Positions 8,127-12,430 of a DNA stretch of 12,430 nt are shown piece by piece. The DNA lies in contig PLZZ01000089.1 in assembly GCA_003153585.1 (NCBI GenBank), positions 4,779 through 17,208 of the forward strand, in the 5' to 3' direction. Source of the stretch: Acidobacteriota bacterium. GTDB lineage: Bacteria > Acidobacteriota > Terriglobia > Acidiferrales > UBA7541. The notes below the pieces were generated by a model that saw only the letters and a program-made list of their open reading frames with translations, was not told where the DNA came from and did no database searches. Every line of letters begins with the position of its first letter. Position 1 is the first letter of the stretch. The position numbers and the translations under genes are program-made.

Positions 8127-10466
8127 TTGCAGAATAAAGAAGCAGCGAGATATGCACGTTGGGCGGCAATCGCTGCCGGCATAATCTCTCTGGTTGTCGT
8201 TGGCGTGTATTCGCAGCGCGCCATACGCGAATCCCGGTCGCATCAAGCACAGCCTCGCGCCGTGCCGGCAACGGTGCAGCAGCAATCGGACCAAACGACA
8301 TTCTCAAAAGTGGAAGGTGACCGCACGATATTTACGGTCCGCGCTTCGCACGCCACCCAGTACAAGGATCAGAACACTTATCTGCTGGAAGACGTATGGA
8401 TGACCATTTATGGGCGCGAGGGAAACCGCAACGACAATATCCATGCGCGTCAATGCAGTTACCAGCCGACGACAGGCGCGGTGCGATGCGAGGGTGACGT
8501 GCAAATCGACCTCGCCGGCGCAAATCCACCTCCAGGTAGCGGCGACCGAGTGATTCACGTCACCACTCGCGATCTGACCTTCAACCGCGAAACCGGCGAC
8601 GCTTCTACTCCCGATCCGGTCGCTTTCCGTTTTCCACAGGGCCAGGGACACGCCGTGGGTGTTACATACAGCACTCAAAAATCGGTCGTCCTGTTGGAAC
8701 ACGATGTGCAGATGGACCTTTCGCCATCCGATCGAACGAATGGCGTACCGGTGAATGTGACCGGGAGCAGTCTTGAGATTCGACGCGATGAACGCAAGGT
8801 GATCCTTTCCGCCCCTGCTCACGTTACTCAAGGGAACCGCGACCTCTCCGCAGACAGAATTACGATCGATCTCGACGCGGATTTCCGAGCGCAACACGCT
8901 ACCGCCGAAGGACATCCCGTGATTCATTCGGCAGGGTCCGGAGGGAAGACGACGGTCTCTGCCAACCAGTTCGAAGCATTCCTCAATTCGGCGGGTTGGA
9001 TAGAGAAGTTGGTGGCCGATAGCCACGTGGAAGGAACGCGCGAGGCCCCTGCCGGAACGGATCATTTTTCAAGCGGGCATGTGGAACTTGCCATGGCGCC
9101 GCAGAATATCATTCGTATGATGACCACAAGCGGCGGCACGGTTCTTGACTCCCGCCAGGACGGCCAGTCGCGCACTTTGAAAACGGAATCGTTGCGCGTG
9201 GTATTTGGCGATGGAAAGCAAGGCAGCCAGCCGCGCGCTCGAAGCGCCGAGACACTGACGCCGGCCACGATTGAAATGAAAAGTGCCAGCGAAACAACGG
9301 ATTTGCATGCCAGGAAATTCGTCACGGAATTTGACAGTGATGGGCGGCTAGCCAAATTATTCGGACATTCCGGCACGGAAATAGATCGCACCATTGGCTC
9401 CGGAGCGCCGCAAGTCAGCACGGCCAAGGAACTCGTCGCCGTTTTTGGCGCGAACGGAGAGTGGGAAACCCTGGATGAGAGCGGGAGTGTGCATTTTCAA
9501 CAGGCCGATCGTCAAGCCACAGCGGAGCGCGCCAGAATCGTCAGCGCGACCGATCTCGTCACTCTCGACGGCTCGCCTGCGCTTTTCGATTCGACCAGCC
9601 GCACAACTGCGCGAAGCGTATCGATCGATCAGAAGTCCGGAGAAATTCGCGCGACGGGTGGCGTGGCGTCCACCTACCTGTCATCTGCCCAGAATAACGA
9701 AGTAAATCTGGGTGCGGGCCCCGCTCACATTTCTTCCAGCACTCTCAGCGCCTCGAACACCAGCGGTCGAGCGCTTTACTCCGGACACGCTCGTATGTGG
9801 CAGGGCGAATCTGTATTGGACGCGGAGCAGATCGAAATCTGGCGCGACGAAAAAAAATTGATCGCCTCTGGCGGCGTAGTCGCAATATTCCCGCAGGCTT
9901 CCGGGCAAATCCCAAACGCCCCAGGAGCGGCGCCAAAACTTCCCCCTGGAAAGTCGCCGAGCTCCCCATCGGCCAAATCTCCGGTAAAACTCACCGGAAC
10001 ACCGGCAGGACCGACGATATGGCAAATTCGGGCTCCCGAGCTGACCTATTGGAGTGACTCAGGAAAGGCGCATTTGGAGGGGGGCGTTACCGCCAATTCG
10101 CAGCAGGGGTCGTTGCAATCGCCGACCCTTGACGTCTTTCTAACGCCTGGGCAGGAACCTCAAGCTCGACCGGCTGCGGCGTCCGGCGGGGTGCCCGCCG
10201 GCGCCCTGGGAGCCCGCCAGCTCGACCGGGCGCTGGCCCTGGGAGGCGTTGTCGTCAGGCAGGGCGACCGCCGGGGCACATCCGAGCAGGCGGAATATAC
10301 CGCTTCGGACGGGAAATTCGTCCTTTCCGGTGGAAAACCGACACTTACGGATGCCTCAAGCGACACAACAACCGGCCATTCGTTGACCTTCTTTGTGGCC
10401 AATGATACGATTTTGATTGATTCAAAAGAGAGTTCGCGCACGCTTACCAGGCACCGAGTTGAGTAA
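8127..10466 (+). CDS. lptC: Giant LptC protein with fused LptA/OstA-like segments (LPS transport bridge)
   Basis: Periplasmic, inner-membrane-anchored component carrying LPS from the LptBFG transporter toward the outer membrane. The 779 residues far exceed E. coli LptC (191) or LptA (185). One N-terminal anchor helix (about 12-29) is followed by an LptC domain (about 58-215, with FTVRASHATQYKDQNTYLLE and a Y-x-P-x-T-G-A-V-x-C-x-G-D-V segment). Then come repeated OstA-like beta units: VTQGNRDLSADRITID (233-248), a unit near 455-520, WQGESVLDAEQIEIW (about 557), and a last unit with VVRQGDRRGTSEQAEY and KFVLSGGKPTLTD (about 709-742). Pro/Ser-rich linkers lie near 588-632 and 675-695. It starts with TTG and precedes lptB by 9 nt. 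Context (lptB, rpoN) confirms the role. Domain count is read by eye; fusion of both functions is inferred. Confidence 0.85.
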   Translation: MQNKEAARYARWAAIAAGIISLVVVGVYSQRAIRESRSHQAQPRAVPATVQQQSDQTTFSKVEGDRTIFTVRASHATQYKDQNTYLLEDVWMTIYGREGNRNDNIHARQCSYQPTTGAVRCEGDVQIDLAGANPPPGSGDRVIHVTTRDLTFNRETGDASTPDPVAFRFPQGQGHAVGVTYSTQKSVVLLEHDVQMDLSPSDRTNGVPVNVTGSSLEIRRDERKVILSAPAHVTQGNRDLSADRITIDLDADFRAQHATAEGHPVIHSAGSGGKTTVSANQFEAFLNSAGWIEKLVADSHVEGTREAPAGTDHFSSGHVELAMAPQNIIRMMTTSGGTVLDSRQDGQSRTLKTESLRVVFGDGKQGSQPRARSAETLTPATIEMKSASETTDLHARKFVTEFDSDGRLAKLFGHSGTEIDRTIGSGAPQVSTAKELVAVFGANGEWETLDESGSVHFQQADRQATAERARIVSATDLVTLDGSPALFDSTSRTTARSVSIDQKSGEIRATGGVASTYLSSAQNNEVNLGAGPAHISSSTLSASNTSGRALYSGHARMWQGESVLDAEQIEIWRDEKKLIASGGVVAIFPQASGQIPNAPGAAPKLPPGKSPSSPSAKSPVKLTGTPAGPTIWQIRAPELTYWSDSGKAHLEGGVTANSQQGSLQSPTLDVFLTPGQEPQARPAAASGGVPAGALGARQLDRALALGGVVVRQGDRRGTSEQAEYTASDGKFVLSGGKPTLTDASSDTTTGHSLTFFVANDTILIDSKESSRTLTRHRVE
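10183..10201 (+). repeat. GC-only perfect hairpin inside the lptC/lptA linker
   Basis: CCGGCGGG, a 3-nt loop GTG, then CCCGCCGG: an 8-bp perfect inverted repeat. It is flanked by the direct repeats AGCTCGACCGG (10163-10173 and 10219-10229) and GCCCTGGGAG (10203-10212 and 10236-10245). There is no following T-run, so it is not an intrinsic terminator. Confidence 0.6.
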
Positions 10467-10475
10467 TGAGCCGGC

Positions 10476-11201
10476 ATGTTGAAACTCCAGGCCGCCGATC
10501 TAAGCAAGTCGTATAGGGGTCGGAAAGTTGTTAACGACGTCAGTTTGGAGATTCAGCAAGGCGAAGTGGTGGGGTTGCTCGGGCCGAACGGCGCCGGAAA
10601 GACCACGACGTTTTACATCCTGGTCGGTCTAGCGCGTCCGGACTATGGGCGCGTCCTACTGGACGGCGAGGATATTACCGACCTCCCGATGTACCTCCGG
10701 GCCCGAAGCGGCATCAGCTACCTACCTCAAGAGCCTTCGGTTTTTCGAAAGTTAACGGTGGAAGAAAATTTGCTCGCGGTACTGGAGACGCTGCCTCTTA
10801 CTCCGGAACAGCGGCGCGACCGGGTAGAGGAGTTGCTGGCCCAAATGGGACTCGAGGGAGTGCGATACAGCCAAGCTTATGTACTGTCGGGCGGCGAGCG
10901 GCGGCGCCTGGAAATCGCGCGATCGCTGGTCTTGTCGCCGTCGTTTGTACTGTTGGACGAGCCTTTTTCTGGAATTGATCCGCTGACGGTTGTGGACATA
11001 CAAAAAATCATCGCGGATTTGAGTGCGGCGGGAATTGGCGTCCTGGTGACGGACCATAACGTGCGCGAGACGCTGGCAGTCACGAATCGCGCCTACATCA
11101 TCAGCGACGGCAAAATATTGTTCGCCGGAACGCCCAAAGAGCTTTCTACGAACGCCGAGGTGAGACGCATTTATCTGGGAGAAGGCTTCCGGCTGAATTG
11201 A
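10476..11201 (+). CDS. lptB: LPS export ABC transporter ATPase LptB
   Basis: Cytoplasmic ATPase that powers extraction of LPS by LptFG and its transfer to the LptC/LptA bridge. The 241-residue length matches E. coli LptB. Motifs: Walker A GPNGAGKT (36-43), Q-loop Gln85 in [10 protein letters not shown], signature LSGGE (137-141) followed by [10 protein letters not shown], Walker B FVLLDEP (157-163) with catalytic Glu162, and switch His194 in [10 protein letters not shown]. The C-terminal YLGEGFRL is the hallmark tail of LptB as opposed to amino-acid transporter ATPases such as LivF. The start ATG 10476 has only a weak upstream TGAG, so translation probably depends on ribosomes finishing the preceding gene 9 nt earlier. 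rpoN begins 9 nt after the stop. LptF and LptG are not in the window. Confidence 0.97.
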   Translation: MLKLQAADLSKSYRGRKVVNDVSLEIQQGEVVGLLGPNGAGKTTTFYILVGLARPDYGRVLLDGEDITDLPMYLRARSGISYLPQEPSVFRKLTVEENLLAVLETLPLTPEQRRDRVEELLAQMGLEGVRYSQAYVLSGGERRRLEIARSLVLSPSFVLLDEPFSGIDPLTVVDIQKIIADLSAAGIGVLVTDHNVRETLAVTNRAYIISDGKILFAGTPKELSTNAEVRRIYLGEGFRLN

Positions 11202-11210
11202 ACTGAATTT

Positions 11211-12430
11211 ATGAATTGGCTCCAACCCAAACTTAATCTACGCGTCGCTCAGAAGCAGATACTGACGCCCGGCCTGGTCCAGATGGTCAGCGTCTTGGCG
11301 CTGAACCGTTTAGAGCTTCGCGAAATGATCAATCAAGAGATCATGGCGAATCCCGTTCTCGACGAAGCCACCGAAGACGACGGAGTCACCGCGGAGAGCT
11401 ATACCGACGAGGCCTTCCTCAAAAAGGAAACTGAAAAAGTTCCGGAAGTAACTCCGGCAAACCCTTTTGACGAATTCGATTTCGGCTCTTTCTTCACCCA
11501 GTACCTCGATTCCGGAGCGGAGAGGATTTCCAACAGCGAGCGCGAGGAAATCGAAAAGCCTTCGTTCGATAAATTCCTCTCTTCGCCGCAGAGCCTGGCC
11601 GACCACCTCAACTGGCAACTTAGCGTCAGCATCTGCACGGAAACCGTACGCAAAATCGCCGAGTCGATCGTCGGCAACCTGGATGAAAACGGCTATCTAA
11701 CCGCCTCGCTCGATGAACTCGCGCAAGCGGGCAACTATTCCATGGACGACGTGGAAGAAGCGCTGGCCATGGTGCAGGAGTTTGATCCGCCGGGCATCGG
11801 CGCGCGCGATTTGCAAGAATGCCTGCTGATGCAGCTCAAGCTCATCGACCCGCAGAACACTCTCGCGCAGCAGATCATCGCCGATCACTTAAAGTTACTC
11901 CAAAACAACCAGCTCAAAGAAGTCGCGCGCGCATTGAACCGGCCCGTCGAACTAGTGAAGCGCGCCGTGGATGTGATCAAGCGGCTCGATCCGCGGCCGG
12001 GTCTGCGTTATAACCGCACGGAGCCCAGGCTCGTCGAGCCGGACGTTCAATTCCGAAAAGTGGACGGTGAGTGGCAGGCTTTTATGAACGATGACGACTT
12101 GCCGCAACTTCGTCTGAATCCTACCTACCGGCGTCTTTTGTCGCGCGACGCCGCCGATCGCGACGTGCGCAACTACGTGAAAGAGCGTTTTACCGCCGCG
12201 ATTCAGTTGATGAAAAATATCGAGCAGCGCAAGCATACGATTCAGCGCGTTTGTCAGTCGATTCTCCGCCGGCAGGGCGATTTTCTCGATTACGGCGCGG
12301 ATCAGTTGAAGCCCATGATGATCAAAGAGGTTGCCGAGGAAGTTGGCGTCCACCCTTCCACCGTAAGCCGCGCAGTCGCGAACAAATATGTCCACACGCC
12401 TCAGGGAGTGCTGGAGCTGCGCTATTTCTT
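11211..12430 (+). CDS. rpoN: RNA polymerase sigma-54 factor RpoN, 3'-truncated by window edge
   Basis: Alternative sigma factor that directs RNA polymerase to -24/-12 promoters and needs enhancer-binding ATPases for open-complex formation. 406 residues are visible without a stop. Region I (about 1-48) is the activator-interacting part, with AQKQILTPGLVQMVSVLALN and a conserved INQEIMANPVLDE. An acidic region II follows (about 52-110), then the core-binding domain (about 120-330, with NLDENGYL and EFDPPGIGARDLQECL). The helix-turn-helix is IKEVAEEVGVHPSTVSRA followed by NKYVHTPQGVLELRYFF, as in E. coli RpoN. The diagnostic C-terminal RpoN box lies beyond the window. ATG 11211 lies 9 nt after lptB with no clear Shine-Dalgarno sequence, suggesting coupling. 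The order lptB-rpoN is shared with proteobacteria. Confidence 0.97.
   Translation, partial: MNWLQPKLNLRVAQKQILTPGLVQMVSVLALNRLELREMINQEIMANPVLDEATEDDGVTAESYTDEAFLKKETEKVPEVTPANPFDEFDFGSFFTQYLDSGAERISNSEREEIEKPSFDKFLSSPQSLADHLNWQLSVSICTETVRKIAESIVGNLDENGYLTASLDELAQAGNYSMDDVEEALAMVQEFDPPGIGARDLQECLLMQLKLIDPQNTLAQQIIADHLKLLQNNQLKEVARALNRPVELVKRAVDVIKRLDPRPGLRYNRTEPRLVEPDVQFRKVDGEWQAFMNDDDLPQLRLNPTYRRLLSRDAADRDVRNYVKERFTAAIQLMKNIEQRKHTIQRVCQSILRRQGDFLDYGADQLKPMMIKEVAEEVGVHPSTVSRAVANKYVHTPQGVLELRYF

Noticed and set aside
8304..9065. Minus-strand open frame (253 codons) opposite the LptC domain
   Set aside because: No recognisable motif and fully antisense to a well-supported gene.
10752..11225. 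Minus-strand open frame opposite lptB
   Set aside because: Antisense of a highly conserved ATPase; no family features of its own.

Overview
The window is an ordinary-looking chromosomal segment of a moderately GC-rich Gram-negative (diderm) bacterium. The LPS-export genes show an outer membrane. The gene styles suggest Acidobacteriota: a short RodZ-like HTH/membrane protein, a Bacillus-type pyrimidine-nucleoside phosphorylase beside a trimeric-type purine nucleoside phosphorylase, and a very large LptC/LptA-type protein before lptB-rpoN. The phylum is an inference from memory of similar genomes, not a search result. I see no mobile elements, tRNA or rRNA genes, CRISPR array or phage genes.

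Region 1 (1-5261, + strand) is a compact nucleoside-salvage operon. In order it holds a pyrimidine-nucleoside phosphorylase (5' end outside the window), a NupC/CNT nucleoside-H+ or Na+ symporter, a 6-oxopurine-type purine nucleoside phosphorylase, a cytidine deaminase, and an MtaD-like amidohydrolase with a Sec signal peptide. Gaps are 4-41 nt or 4-nt overlaps. Together these would take up nucleosides, deaminate cytidine and probably adenine nucleosides, and phosphorolyse the products to bases plus (deoxy)ribose-1-phosphate. The exported deaminase is the surprising member.

Region 2 (5258-6668, - strand) is a two-gene unit converging on region 1 with overlapping stop codons. It encodes a short RodZ-like HTH/single-TM protein and an unrecognised all-helical, HEAT-like protein whose best-supported start is a rare ATT codon touching the RodZ-like stop. 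A near-consensus sigma70 promoter (TTGACA-17-TATATT) drives it.

Region 3 (6815-7984, + strand) is a divergently transcribed soluble GAF-GGDEF diguanylate cyclase with an intact I-site. It has its own TATAAT promoter, which overlaps the first ATG of the reading frame.

Region 4 (8127-12430, + strand) is the conserved LPS-export/sigma54 cluster: a 779-residue membrane-anchored LptC protein with several fused LptA/OstA-like segments, the LptB ATPase, and rpoN (3' end outside the window). The order lptC-lptA-lptB-rpoN matches enterobacteria, but here the C and A functions appear to sit on one polypeptide.

The most promising biology is the possible extracytoplasmic deamination step in nucleoside salvage and the one-piece LptC/LptA bridge. 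The RodZ-like/HEAT-like pair is the least understood part.
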